From the NCBI RefSeq assembly GCF_003148665.1, contig NZ_QGGQ01000004.1:310001-374000 (forward strand): a stretch of 64,000 nucleotides of DNA. Reading direction: 5' to 3'. Source of the stretch: Maribacter polysiphoniae (lineage in GTDB: Bacteria; Bacteroidota; Bacteroidia; Flavobacteriales; Flavobacteriaceae). Below the pieces are notes generated by a model, which saw nothing but the letters and a program-made list of their open reading frames with translations, made no database searches and had not been told where the DNA came from. Positions 16,112 to 24,803 of the stretch are shown here, in pieces (the first letter of the stretch is position 1; every line of letters begins with the position of its first letter). A program made the position numbers and the translations under genes.

Positions 16112-17686
16112 ATGAAAAAGTCGATTGCACTCCTTATTATTTCATTTTTCCTGGTATTAAGTTGCAAACAGGTAAAGAAAGAAGACAATAATGTAAAAAA
16201 TCTTCCCAGGGTAGCCATTGCAGGTCTGGGTATAGAATCGAGTACCTTTTCACCCGCCCAAAGTCATGAAGAAGCCTTTCATGCCCGAATCGGGGATTCT
16301 ATTTTTGGAAAATATCCCTTTTTTGCTGAAGGAAGTGAAATTCGCAAAAGGGCAGATTGGGTACCAACCCTCTTGGGCAAAGCATTGCCCGGTGGTATTA
16401 CGACGAGGGAGGCTTATGAAAGTATGGTTGATAAAACCTTGAAAATGCTGAAGGAAAACGGTCCATACGACGGTTTGTTCTTTGATATTCATGGAGCAAT
16501 GAGTGTTGTAGGGTTGCAAGATGCCGAAGGTGACCTAATTAAACGAATCAGGGAAGTGGTCGGACCGGATGTCCTGATTTCCACTTCAATGGATTTACAC
16601 GGTAATGTTTCCGAAACCTTGGCAGAACAAAGTGATCTGATCACCTGTTATCGGATGGCCCCCCATGAAGATGCCTTGGAATCGAAGGCAAGGGCGATCA
16701 CCAACCTATTGGATCGTTTGGAAAATGGCAAGGGCAAACCCAAATACAAGGCATGGATCCCTGTTCCCATTTTGCTGCCGGGCGAAAAAACAAGTACCCG
16801 CATAGAACCTGGCAAAAGCCTATATGCCAAAATACCGGCTATAGAAAAACAAGAAGGGGTTATCGATGCGGCCATTTGGATTGGTTATGCATGGGCTGAT
16901 GAGCCCCGAAACCATGCCGTGGTTATGGTCACCGGTGACAACAAAGAACAGGTAACACAGGGAGCTGAAGCGTTGGCCAATGCTTTCTGGGATGTACGTA
17001 ATGAATTTGAGTTCGTAGCCCCTGTAGCAACTTTTGACGAGAGTCTAAAGAAAGCCCTCAACAGTAAAAAACATCCGTTCATCATCAGTGATATGGGTGA
17101 TAACCCTACCGCTGGAGGTGCAGGTGATGTGACTTGGACCTTACGGGAACTTTTATCGCGTCCTGAATTCAAGACCAGCAAAGGCCCTTCCTTGATCTAT
17201 GCTTCCATACCTGGTCCCAAATTGATCCAGGAAGCTTTAAAAGTGGGTGTCGGTGGAAAAGTTTCCGCAATGGCAGGTGCCGAAGTTGACGATCGTTTCG
17301 CCCCTCCCTTAAAACTTACCGGTACGGTAACGGCCATTAAAGAAGGGGACCGTGATGCGGAAGTCGAGGTAGTCGTACAGATAGGCAGTATACAAGTGAT
17401 CGTCACCAATAAAAGAAAGCCATACCACTATAAAGCTGATTTCACGGATTTGGATTTGAATCCGGAGGAGACCGATATTGTCGTGGTAAAAATCGGTTAC
17501 TTGGTTCCTGAACTGTACAATATGCGAGGGGATTGGATCATGGCCCTGACCCCTGGTGGGGTTGACCAAGATTTGGAACGTTTGGGTTACAAACACATAA
17601 AACGCCCTATGTTTCCTTTGGATAAGGATATGGAGACCCCGGATTTAAGTGCCCGTTTAATAAAGGCTTCCGACAAACTAAATTAA
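16112..17686 (+). CDS. M81-family (MlrC/microcystinase C-like) metallopeptidase, lipoprotein
   Basis: A 524-residue protein from the ATG at 16112. A longer frame starts at 16043, but only the inner start gives the lipoprotein signal MKKSIALL...LVLSC with Cys18. The body matches peptidase family M81 (MlrC): an N-terminal domain with 'VAIAGLGIESSTFSPA', metal-site segments 'FDIHGAMSV' and 'SMDLHGNVS', 'CYRMAPHEDA', and a C-terminal domain with 'DMGDNPTAGGAGDVTWTL'. MlrC hydrolyses linearised microcystin; homologues in other bacteria have unknown natural substrates. Most MlrC relatives are cytoplasmic, so membrane anchoring in the envelope is notable. A strong terminator follows. Confidence 0.88.
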   Translation: MKKSIALLIISFFLVLSCKQVKKEDNNVKNLPRVAIAGLGIESSTFSPAQSHEEAFHARIGDSIFGKYPFFAEGSEIRKRADWVPTLLGKALPGGITTREAYESMVDKTLKMLKENGPYDGLFFDIHGAMSVVGLQDAEGDLIKRIREVVGPDVLISTSMDLHGNVSETLAEQSDLITCYRMAPHEDALESKARAITNLLDRLENGKGKPKYKAWIPVPILLPGEKTSTRIEPGKSLYAKIPAIEKQEGVIDAAIWIGYAWADEPRNHAVVMVTGDNKEQVTQGAEALANAFWDVRNEFEFVAPVATFDESLKKALNSKKHPFIISDMGDNPTAGGAGDVTWTLRELLSRPEFKTSKGPSLIYASIPGPKLIQEALKVGVGGKVSAMAGAEVDDRFAPPLKLTGTVTAIKEGDRDAEVEVVVQIGSIQVIVTNKRKPYHYKADFTDLDLNPEETDIVVVKIGYLVPELYNMRGDWIMALTPGGVDQDLERLGYKHIKRPMFPLDKDMETPDLSARLIKASDKLN

Positions 17687-17693
17687 GTGTAAA

Positions 17694-17727
17694 AAAGGGA
17701 AAATGGTCCTAGGACCATTTTCCCTTT
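17694..17727 (+). terminator. strong hairpin terminator
   Basis: A 15-base perfect stem (17694-17708 with 17713-17727), loop CTAG, right after the M81 gene. T-rich on the right side and A-rich on the left, so it may also serve the convergent AIM24-like gene. Confidence 0.9.
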
Positions 17728-17792
17728 CTTGTTTTTCCTTATCGACCAATACCATTGATCTTCCCTAATACTACGACTTGGAAAAATCTGGG

Positions 17793-18590
17793 TTAAAATC
17801 GATTGTCTCCACCAACGATATCCCCTAGTGTACCCAAAATGCTTCCTTCCCCTTTGTCCTTACCTCCTCTGGGAATCGATGCCACTATCCTTCCGGCCAA
17901 TCTACTAAAGGGTAAGGATTGTATATAAACCGTTCCTGGGCCTCGAAGCGTGGCAAAGAACAAGCCCTCTCCACCAAAGACCGTGTTTTTTATACCTCCC
18001 ACAAATTGAATGTCATAATCGACATCCTTGGTGAAACCGACAATACAACCGGTATCTACCTTTAATACTTCCCCTGGCGCCAATACTTTTTTTGCCAATG
18101 TTCCACCGGCATGTACAAAAGCCATTCCGTCACCTTCCAACTTTTGCATAATGAATCCTTCCCCACCAAAAAGGCCTCTGCCCAATCGCTTGGAGAATTC
18201 GATACCCACGGAAACCCCTTTGGCTGCGCAAAGGAATGCATCTTTTTGACAGATGAACTTCCCATCCTTTTCAGAAAGGTCAATAGGCAGTATTTTTCCT
18301 GGGTAGGGTGAAGCAAAGCTTACCTGTTTTTTTCCTTGTCCCACATTCAAAAAGGCGGTCATAAACAGACTTTCCCCTGTGAGCACCCGCTTTCCTGCTG
18401 AAAAAATCTTTCCCAGTACACTATTGTCCTGATTGGAACCATCCCCGAAAATGGTATCCATCTTAATATCGGAATCCATCATCATAAAACTTCCCGCTTC
18501 GGCCACAACGGCCTCTTGGGGATCGAGTTCTATTTCGACATACTGCATTTCTTCCCCATAAATTTCGTAGTCTATTTCGTGTGCGTTCAT
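17793..18590 (-). CDS. TIGR00266/AIM24-family protein
   Basis: A 265-residue protein of the AIM24 (TIGR00266) family, a beta-rich protein with a two-layer core and many glycines. Typical segments are 'IYGEEMQYVEIELDPQEAVVAEAGSFM', 'GRGLFGGEGFIMQKLEGDG', 'FVHAGGTL' and 'GVKNTVFGGEGLFFATLRGPG'-type repeats near the end. Bacterial members are cytoplasmic proteins of unknown role; the yeast relative AIM24 works at the mitochondrial inner membrane. It is a single gene, convergent with the M81 gene. Confidence 0.9.
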   Translation of the reverse strand: MNAHEIDYEIYGEEMQYVEIELDPQEAVVAEAGSFMMMDSDIKMDTIFGDGSNQDNSVLGKIFSAGKRVLTGESLFMTAFLNVGQGKKQVSFASPYPGKILPIDLSEKDGKFICQKDAFLCAAKGVSVGIEFSKRLGRGLFGGEGFIMQKLEGDGMAFVHAGGTLAKKVLAPGEVLKVDTGCIVGFTKDVDYDIQFVGGIKNTVFGGEGLFFATLRGPGTVYIQSLPFSRLAGRIVASIPRGGKDKGEGSILGTLGDIVGGDNRF

Positions 18591-18816
18591 TTTTTATATT
18601 TTTTTGTTGATGCCAATTAGTTGACGGATTGACTGTTTTGTTACAACCAACCATAGTTTTCCATGTGAATATAAAAAAAGGAATAAAACAAAAAAACAGA
18701 TACCTCGAAGAAGTTTTGATTCTTTTCAACCATAAAGGGAAAAGGGCAATATATCAACAAGGATAATAACGGAGTGGCTTAGATTGGAGCTAGGGCTATT
18801 TGCCAAACGGATAAAA
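18591..18816. other. intergenic, nothing recognised
   Basis: 226 AT-rich bases upstream of the AIM24-like gene and downstream of the beta-barrel gene. It must hold the promoter of the former. No hairpin, repeat or small gene stands out. Confidence 0.4.
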
Positions 18817-19716
18817 CTAGTAAGGACTTTTGACCTTGGCTTTCTTATTAAAATTATACTTTAATCCGAAATTATAGTATAAACCATTCTTCATATCAAA
18901 GTCGTAAATCCGATCTGAATCATAATCTTGGACTTCCATCGTATTAAAATCCGAATAACCGGCTTTGGCATTGAATTCAAAAGCTTTCAGGAAGGAAATG
19001 TTATACCCCAAACCACCAACCAAATAGGTGTTTTTCAACTTACCTGTATAATCTTCTTTGTAAATCTCGATCTCATCATTGATGTTTCCGGCAAAACCAT
19101 CCAAGGTGGTAAAGGCTTCAAAATTATGGTTATCGTGAAAAGACCATTTTAACCTACTATCGGGAAAACCTATTTTATATGCCCATTGATCATCTATTCT
19201 TTTGGTATAGGCAATGACGGGAATCGGGATATCCAATCCGTTTTGGGCATCGTATGCTACCCCAAAACTCCACATCGATTTATTTTCCGCGTTTAATTTA
19301 TCAAAAACCAAGGTACCATTAACAAAGATATCCTCGTTACCCAATTCCTCTACATCAAAATTAGAGGATATCTGGGGAGCCACTTTTAAGGAAAAACCCC
19401 ATCCATTATCAAGGATTCGATTATATAATAGCCCTAAACTAAAGGTCTGGAAGTTATCGATTTGATAGGTTTCAAAAGGCACGTCCTCATCGACATAACC
19501 AATGTTCAAATTTTGATATTCCCCGATCAAGCTGATACTTTCCTTACTTGAAAAGTTTTTTATGGGAAAATCGAACCCAACGCTATTCTTTTTAAAAGTT
19601 GCCACCTCGGAATTAGGTAAGAATTGAGTGTTGAAATAAACACTCCCGGTTTCCTGTGAAAAGCCCTCACTTACCGCACTTAAAATAAAGATAATCACCA
19701 ATTTTCGCATTTTCAT
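18817..19716 (-). CDS. outer-membrane beta-barrel protein, DUF6268-like
   Basis: A 299-residue protein with a signal peptide (MRKLVIIFILSAVSEGFSQ; the start may be ATG 19716 or 19710) and a chain of amphipathic beta strands ('SLGLLYNRILDNGWGFSLKVAPQ', 'WSFGVAYDAQN', 'AYKIGFPDSRLKWSF', 'TYLVGGLGYNISFL'). It ends 'GLYYNFGLKYNFNKKAKVKSPY'. The layout fits the DUF6268 family of flavobacterial outer-membrane barrels. Role unknown. Monocistronic. Confidence 0.78.
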   Translation of the reverse strand: MKMRKLVIIFILSAVSEGFSQETGSVYFNTQFLPNSEVATFKKNSVGFDFPIKNFSSKESISLIGEYQNLNIGYVDEDVPFETYQIDNFQTFSLGLLYNRILDNGWGFSLKVAPQISSNFDVEELGNEDIFVNGTLVFDKLNAENKSMWSFGVAYDAQNGLDIPIPVIAYTKRIDDQWAYKIGFPDSRLKWSFHDNHNFEAFTTLDGFAGNINDEIEIYKEDYTGKLKNTYLVGGLGYNISFLKAFEFNAKAGYSDFNTMEVQDYDSDRIYDFDMKNGLYYNFGLKYNFNKKAKVKSPY

Positions 19717-19888
19717 TTCTATTTTTAAGATTATTCATCCGGTCCTGATTACTATAGACTAGTTCCAAGACCAATTAGAAACGAAATTGCTGATTATATA
19801 AACAAACGACAAAGCAAATAGATCTGCGGGGGTTTTAAGTATACCAAACAGGGGTATTTATCTACGGAATGCTTTTAAAGCGTAAAAT

Positions 19889-20353
19889 TTATTTCTTTTT
19901 TAACTTAACCGTCCACTCAAATTCAAAGGTAGAGACCACTACCCCATCCTCATTGACGCCAACCGATTTCATCCAAACGGTTTGCCCTTCCCCTGTGGCA
20001 ATGGTTTTGTCCAAGGCTTCCTTGATCTTATGACCATCTTCACAGGTAAACGTAATTCTACCGGTTGCTTTTTTTGAAAAATTGGCCGTGTTGTTCAACA
20101 CCAGCATCGAAATCCTTTTACCACTTTCCTTTATCTGATCAATGACCATCGTACCCGTACTAAATTCTGCGGCCATACCCTGTACGGCCCAAAACATCGA
20201 GTTAAAAGGGTTCTGATTGAACCATTTATGCTTTACTGTAACGATGGCTTTTTGCTTATCTATATATTTTAATCGCACACCACACCACCAAGCCGATGGT
20301 AATTTAAAAAAGGAAAATGTATTGAATTTTCGTACTGAAGTACCCATAATCAT
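19889..20353 (-). CDS. DUF4442 protein (hot-dog thioesterase-like)
   Basis: A 154-residue cytoplasmic protein. 'FSFFKLPSAWWCGVRLKYID', 'KHKWFNQNPFNSMFWAVQGMAAEFSTG' and the final beta strands follow the DUF4442 family, which has the hot-dog fold of acyl-CoA thioesterases. The central 'N-P-F-N-S-M-F-W-A' helix is the family's most conserved part. Thioesterase activity is plausible but unproven. The start could be 20353 or the next Met at 20347. Divergent from the DUF4870 gene. Confidence 0.82.
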   Translation of the reverse strand: MIMGTSVRKFNTFSFFKLPSAWWCGVRLKYIDKQKAIVTVKHKWFNQNPFNSMFWAVQGMAAEFSTGTMVIDQIKESGKRISMLVLNNTANFSKKATGRITFTCEDGHKIKEALDKTIATGEGQTVWMKSVGVNEDGVVVSTFEFEWTVKLKKK

Positions 20354-20428
20354 TATAATTTCCCCTAAATGTATGCAAAATAGTTGAAGTGATAAATGTT
20401 AATTCTATGTTAATTTTTAGTACTATGT

Positions 20429-20461
20429 TTTGCAAAGTACCTGTCTTTAGCCATATATTTG
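20429..20461 (+). promoter_or_regulatory. Bacteroidetes-type promoter of the DUF4870 gene
   Basis: A -33 element TTTG (20429-20432) and a perfect -7 element TATATTTG (20454-20461; consensus TAnnTTTG), 21 bases apart. Transcription would start about 20467, 14 bases before the ATG. It shows which -7 element this genome uses, for comparison with the regulon promoters at 28-59 kb. Confidence 0.65.
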
Positions 20462-20480
20462 TATAAGAAAATAATAGGCC

Positions 20481-20963
20481 ATGACAGACACCATAACAAA
20501 ACACGAACGAAATCTATCAGCGATCATACATGCATCGACCTTTAGTAAATTCTTTATTCCCTTCGGTAATTTCATTATTCCATTGGTATTATGGACCGCG
20601 AATAAAAAGGAATATGAATTCGTAGACTACAATGGCAAGCAGGCGTTGAACTTTCAGATAAGCATGCTTTTATATTCGATAATCCTAGGTATGGTAAGCA
20701 TTCCATTTTTTATTGGTTTCCTACCCAATCTTTTTGATCATGGTTTTTTCGGGTTCGACGGCTTAAACAGTTATAACAATTTCAATATCGATATAGACTT
20801 GGACGGTTTCCCCTTTAACAAATGGATATTCCCCATTGGCATCGCAAGTCTATTGCACGGGGCACTTTTTATCGTGAATGTCGTATACACCATTTTAGCC
20901 ACAATGAGAACCAATGAAGGACAAACCTTTCAATATCCATTTACCATTAAATTCATCAAGTAA
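20481..20963 (+). CDS. DUF4870 membrane protein
   Basis: A 160-residue inner-membrane protein with the DUF4870 pattern: 'HASTFSKFFIPFGNFIIPLVLW' (first membrane helix), 'EFVDYNGKQALNFQIS' (the conserved N-x-K-Q-A-L-N-F motif), then two more hydrophobic helices. An Asn/Asp/Phe-rich loop (about 88-112) between helices is larger than usual. Function unknown; in Flavobacteria DUF4870 genes often sit next to PadR/PspC operons, as here. Its TAA overlaps the ATG of the next gene by one base (TAATG), so translation is coupled. Confidence 0.88.
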   Translation: MTDTITKHERNLSAIIHASTFSKFFIPFGNFIIPLVLWTANKKEYEFVDYNGKQALNFQISMLLYSIILGMVSIPFFIGFLPNLFDHGFFGFDGLNSYNNFNIDIDLDGFPFNKWIFPIGIASLLHGALFIVNVVYTILATMRTNEGQTFQYPFTIKFIK

Positions 20964-21457
20964 TGAAAAACAGCAATCAAAATAAGCGAAATCAATCCAT
21001 ACTTATCATTATGGTCATTGGGCTATCGCTGCTTTCATTCAGGCCTATTGATAATCCGGGACCACAAATTGGCCTGGGTGACACGGACCTTTATGATGCT
21101 ATTGTAGCCATGGACGACATCTACTTTACCGCCTATAATTCATGTGATATGGAAACCCAATCCAAGATCTACGATGAAAATCTTGAATTTTACCACGATA
21201 AAGGAGGCTTATCAACATCAAAAAAGGAAATCCTGGAAAGTTTAGAAAGGAATATTTGCGGTAAGGTTACCCGGGAACTCATAGAAGATAGTATTGAAGT
21301 CTATCCCATTGCAGGATTTGGGGCGGTGGAAATAGGCTTGCACAAGTTCCATAACAATCAGGAACCCAATGCAATCGTTGAACCAAGTAAGTTCATCATC
21401 ATATGGAAACAGGTAGACCAAAGCTATAAAATAACCCGGGTCATAAGTTTACATTGA
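20963..21457 (+). CDS. exported NTF2-like (DUF4440-type) protein
   Basis: A 164-residue protein with an N-terminal hydrophobic segment ('QSILIIMVIGLSLLSFRP') serving as signal or anchor. The mature part 'LYDAIVAMDDIYFTAYNSCDMETQSKIYDENLEFYHDKGG' is the start of an NTF2-like DUF4440 domain, and 'KFIIIWKQVDQSYKITRVISLH' its last strand pair. It probably faces the periplasm. Ligand or enzymatic role unknown. Translation is coupled to the DUF4870 gene upstream by a one-base overlap. Confidence 0.82.
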   Translation: MKNSNQNKRNQSILIIMVIGLSLLSFRPIDNPGPQIGLGDTDLYDAIVAMDDIYFTAYNSCDMETQSKIYDENLEFYHDKGGLSTSKKEILESLERNICGKVTRELIEDSIEVYPIAGFGAVEIGLHKFHNNQEPNAIVEPSKFIIIWKQVDQSYKITRVISLH

Positions 21458-21617
21458 CACTAAAGTACAGTCGGTACCCATCATGCCGGTTTGGAGTTTA
21501 ATCATCAATCAAAACTGTCCTGGTCCTTGTTCATAAACATCTTAATCACATGTTGTAAAACTGAGTAAGGCCCAGAACAGAAAAAACGAACAGTTAAATT
21601 AATAGAATCATGAAATT

Positions 21618-21956
21618 ATGAATGTAGAAAACACAAAAGCACAAATGCGCAAGGGGGTTTTGGAGTACTGCATACTGTCTATCCTTAACGGAGAGGACAA
21701 ATATGCCTCCGAAATTCTTAGTACCCTCAAAGACGCTAAGATGCTCGTCGTTGAAGGCACCATATACCCATTATTGACCCGGCTAAAGAATGCTGGCCTA
21801 CTCAACTACCGATGGGAGGAATCGACTTCTGGACCACCACGAAAATATTATACGTTGACCGAAACCGGAAAACTATTCCTGAAAGAATTGGATACTACCT
21901 GGGATGAATTAAGAATGGCCACAAATGTGGTAACCAACAAAAAAAACAAAAAATAA
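21618..21956 (+). CDS. PadR-family transcriptional regulator
   Basis: A 112-residue PadR regulator with the winged-helix signature 'AQMRKGVLEYCILSILNGEDKYASEIL' and 'MLVVEGTIYPLLTRLKNAGLLNYRWEESTSGPPRKYYTLTETGK'. It is the short PadR-s2 type without a long C-terminal dimerisation domain. Its TAA overlaps the ATG of the PspC gene by one base, and head-GIN follows, a standard flavobacterial operon in which PadR probably represses its own envelope-stress-like unit. Confidence 0.93.
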   Translation: MNVENTKAQMRKGVLEYCILSILNGEDKYASEILSTLKDAKMLVVEGTIYPLLTRLKNAGLLNYRWEESTSGPPRKYYTLTETGKLFLKELDTTWDELRMATNVVTNKKNKK

Positions 21957-23782
21957 TGAACAAGACAGTAAACATAAATCTCGCGAATAGGCTCTTTCAC
22001 ATGGATGAAGAAGCGTACAACAAAATGCGTCGATATTTGGAGGCTATTAAACGTTCATTCGCCAACACCCCGGGCAGTGATGAAATTCAGGCCGACATCG
22101 AAGCGAGAATTGCAGAGCTCTTTTACGAAAAATTGGAAAATGAGCGGCAGGTAATCACCCTAAAGGAAGTAGATCACATTATTTCTGTCATGGGCCAGCC
22201 TGAGGATTATATGATCGATGAGGATATTTTTGAGGATGAACCCATTAACAAATCAAAAAGTGCATCAAGTGCAAATACCAGGGTCAAGAAACTATATAGA
22301 GATCGTGAGCATAGATATGTGGCTGGGGTATGCTCTGGTTTAGAACATTATCTTGGTCTCGATGCCTTATGGATCCGTATCATATTCATTCTCTTGGCGG
22401 TGACCACTGGTTTCGGATTCATTGCCTACATTCTTCTGTGGATATTGGTTCCTGAAGCTGTTACCACCGCGCAAAAGTTGGATATGACGGGGAAGCCCGT
22501 CAATATCAGCAATATAGAGCGTAAGGTTAAAGAAGGGATTGACGACGTTGCCGATAGGGTAAAAAGTGTAGACTATGAAAAAGTAGGAAACACGGTTAAG
22601 AGCAGTAGCAAAACTTTTTTCGATACCATAGGCGAAATATTCATGTTCCTTTTTAAGGTCTTTGGGAAGTTCATAGGCATTATATTGATCCTTATAGGTG
22701 CTGCTACCTTGATCGGATTATTTGTGGGTCTCTTTACTGTAGGTATAATGGATATGATACATATACCCGGTGTGGATTTTTACAATATGGTCAACTCCAC
22801 GAATGCACCCGTTTGGCTCGTTTCCTTATTGGCATTCTTTGTCGTCGGCATTCCTTTCTTTTTTGTCCTTTACCTAGGATTAAAGATATTGGTGAACAAC
22901 TTAAAATCAATTGGGAATATCGCTAAATTCTCTTTATTGGGATTATGGCTGATCTCACTGATAACCTTAGTGGTACTAGGAATCCGCCAAGCTGCGGCCC
23001 ATGCCTATTCGGATAGTATATCCGTGGAACAGTCCATAAAATTCGAAGTCCCCAATGACACCTTGCTCATTAGTATGCAACCTTCCGAATATTTTGAAAA
23101 AAGAAGGAATATGTCCATCGATGGTGTTATGGTCACTGCAACGGATGAAGGTGAGGAAATCTTGGTCTCGGATGACGTACGTCTTTCCTTAAAAAAGTCC
23201 AAAGACAGTATCGTACGGGTAAAAATACGTAAGGATGCCAATGGTAGCTCCTTTAACGAGGCGAAGGAAATCGCCAGAAACATCGAATATTCCTATAGCG
23301 TGGAAGGCAATTCAATTGTATTCGATGATTTTCTCATCAGTGCCATGCAATATAAATTCCGGGATCAGGAAGTTTGGATTACACTCTATGTTCCTGAAGG
23401 CAAAACGATTCAATTCGATAGTGAATCGAAACGATGTATCCCTATAAGTGCAAGGAATGACATGGATATGGGACGATGTGATCTTTCCAAACACATTTGG
23501 GCCATGGGAACCGATGGGGAATTAAAATGTCAGGACTGTCCGGAAGTCATTGAAGACGAAAAAGGTAATGACCGCATTATCATCAACGAGGATGGTATCG
23601 ATATCGATATTAAGGACAATGGGGATTCGTTCAAAATGAAAATCGATGGGAACGGTGTTAAGATACAAGCCGATGACGAAACTGATGGGGAAGTTTTGAA
23701 CATTGACTTAAATGACCAAGGTGAAGGCCTTAAAATGAATATAGACGAGGACGGGGTAGTCATCAAAAACGAGAATAGTTAG
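21956..23782 (+). CDS. PspC-domain membrane protein with large C-terminal region
   Basis: A 608-residue protein. Residues 1-90 form an N-terminal helical region ('INLANRLFHMDEEAYNKMRRYLEAIK', 'EIQADIEARIAELF'). Residues about 113-175 form a PspC domain ('LYRDREHRYVAGVCSGLEHYLGLD', then the helix 'ALWIRIIFILLAVTTGFG'). Four further membrane helices lie between about 215 and 345. The last 260 residues are a soluble domain rich in Asp/Glu with beta-strand pattern and repeated 'GDSFKMKIDGNGVKI' and 'GEGLKMNIDEDGVVI' motifs near the end. It presumably senses or stabilises the cell envelope, like phage-shock proteins. Coupled to padR upstream. Confidence 0.88.
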   Translation: MNKTVNINLANRLFHMDEEAYNKMRRYLEAIKRSFANTPGSDEIQADIEARIAELFYEKLENERQVITLKEVDHIISVMGQPEDYMIDEDIFEDEPINKSKSASSANTRVKKLYRDREHRYVAGVCSGLEHYLGLDALWIRIIFILLAVTTGFGFIAYILLWILVPEAVTTAQKLDMTGKPVNISNIERKVKEGIDDVADRVKSVDYEKVGNTVKSSSKTFFDTIGEIFMFLFKVFGKFIGIILILIGAATLIGLFVGLFTVGIMDMIHIPGVDFYNMVNSTNAPVWLVSLLAFFVVGIPFFFVLYLGLKILVNNLKSIGNIAKFSLLGLWLISLITLVVLGIRQAAAHAYSDSISVEQSIKFEVPNDTLLISMQPSEYFEKRRNMSIDGVMVTATDEGEEILVSDDVRLSLKKSKDSIVRVKIRKDANGSSFNEAKEIARNIEYSYSVEGNSIVFDDFLISAMQYKFRDQEVWITLYVPEGKTIQFDSESKRCIPISARNDMDMGRCDLSKHIWAMGTDGELKCQDCPEVIEDEKGNDRIIINEDGIDIDIKDNGDSFKMKIDGNGVKIQADDETDGEVLNIDLNDQGEGLKMNIDEDGVVIKNENS

Positions 23783-23918
23783 CATATTTTACGACTCAGT
23801 AGCAATCATCAACAACTGGGTATCTATAAATGGTTTAATCACCAAATAAGTACGAAGTTTATTCATCAATTAACAACAATCAAATGGCCCGATTTGGGTC
23901 CATCTAAAAAAAACGATC

Positions 23919-24650
23919 ATGACAACACTAGTAAGGATTACCATCGCATTGATTTTGACTTTATTCCTGTCATCCTGTGGATTTGACATCAACTTTGGGG
24001 ACTTTGGCAATGGCCAAAAAGGCAATGGCGTAGTTACCTCGGAAACCAGGGAGATTACAGAAGAGTTCACAGAGGTTTCCGCTTCGGAAGGCCTTGATGT
24101 ATATGTTACAAATGGAACTGAATTTGAAATTACGGTTGAGGCCGATGAAAACATCATAGACCTTATCGCAACCGACATTAAGAATGACCGATTGAGAATC
24201 CATGCCGTGGAGAATATTGGAAGGGCTACCAAGAAAGTTTTTGTAACCCTACCGGAAATTACCGGACTAAAGAGTTCTAGCGGTGCCCATTTGAGTACGG
24301 AAAACCTAGTCAAATCCGATAAACTGGAAATAGATGCCAGCAGTGGGGCCAACATCAATATTCAAATGGATGTAAATGAGGTCGATATTGATGCCAGTAG
24401 CGGGGCCAATCTCAATCTATCGGGCGATGCCCATACGGTTTATGTAGATGCCAGTTCAGGTGCCAACATCAACGCTAAAAAACTGATTTCCAAAGTATGC
24501 CATGCCGATGCCAGTAGTGGGGGGAACCTATCTGTATATGTTTCTGAAGACCTCACGGCAGATGCCAGTAGCGGTGGTAACATTTCCTATTCGGGTGAGG
24601 CCTCGGTTACCAAAAAGAAATCGGTATCGGGCAGTGTACACAAGAACTAA
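23919..24650 (+). CDS. head-GIN domain lipoprotein with DASSGAN repeats
   Basis: A 243-residue lipoprotein (MTTLVRITIALILTLFLSSC, Cys20). The body belongs to the head-GIN/DUF2807 family, a right-handed beta-helix-like fold: 'FTEVSASEGLDVYVTNGTEFEITVEADENI' is the family's typical beginning. From about residue 119 a short motif recurs: SSSGAHL at 119, then DASSG(A/G)N at 139, 158, 177, 197 and 214, one copy per predicted coil. It probably sits on the periplasmic face of the outer membrane. Third gene of the padR-pspC unit. Confidence 0.9.
   Translation: MTTLVRITIALILTLFLSSCGFDINFGDFGNGQKGNGVVTSETREITEEFTEVSASEGLDVYVTNGTEFEITVEADENIIDLIATDIKNDRLRIHAVENIGRATKKVFVTLPEITGLKSSSGAHLSTENLVKSDKLEIDASSGANINIQMDVNEVDIDASSGANLNLSGDAHTVYVDASSGANINAKKLISKVCHADASSGGNLSVYVSEDLTADASSGGNISYSGEASVTKKKSVSGSVHKN
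24273..24590 (+). repeat. five to six DASSG(A/G)N coding repeats
   Basis: Within the head-GIN gene, GATGCCAG(C/T)AG(T/C)GG-type units recur with periods of 57, 57, 60 and 51 bases, encoding DASSGAN three times and DASSGGN twice. SSSGAHL at the start is a decayed copy. Codon use differs between copies, so the repeat is kept at protein level. Confidence 0.8.
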
Positions 24651-24724
24651 CCTATCCTGATTTTAGGAATAATTGAAAGTCCTTTTGCAAAAAAAACAAG
24701 CAATATAAACGGGATTGAAAACAC

Positions 24725-24756
24725 AAAAAAGCCACCGAAATTTCGGTGGCTTTTTT
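24725..24756 (+). terminator. strong hairpin terminator
   Basis: A perfect 32-base inverted repeat: AAAAAAGCCACCGAAA followed directly by its reverse complement, giving a GC-rich stem and a T6 tail. It ends the padR-pspC-head-GIN unit. Confidence 0.92.
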
Positions 24757-24803
24757 AGTATTAGTCCCATGGCTTTAGTTATCTTAGTATAAACATTTGA
24801 CGC

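Noticed and set aside
20391-20480. regulon-type control of the DUF4870 gene
   Set aside because: It has an ordinary TTTG-N21-TATATTTG promoter and no palindrome, so it serves as a contrast rather than a member.
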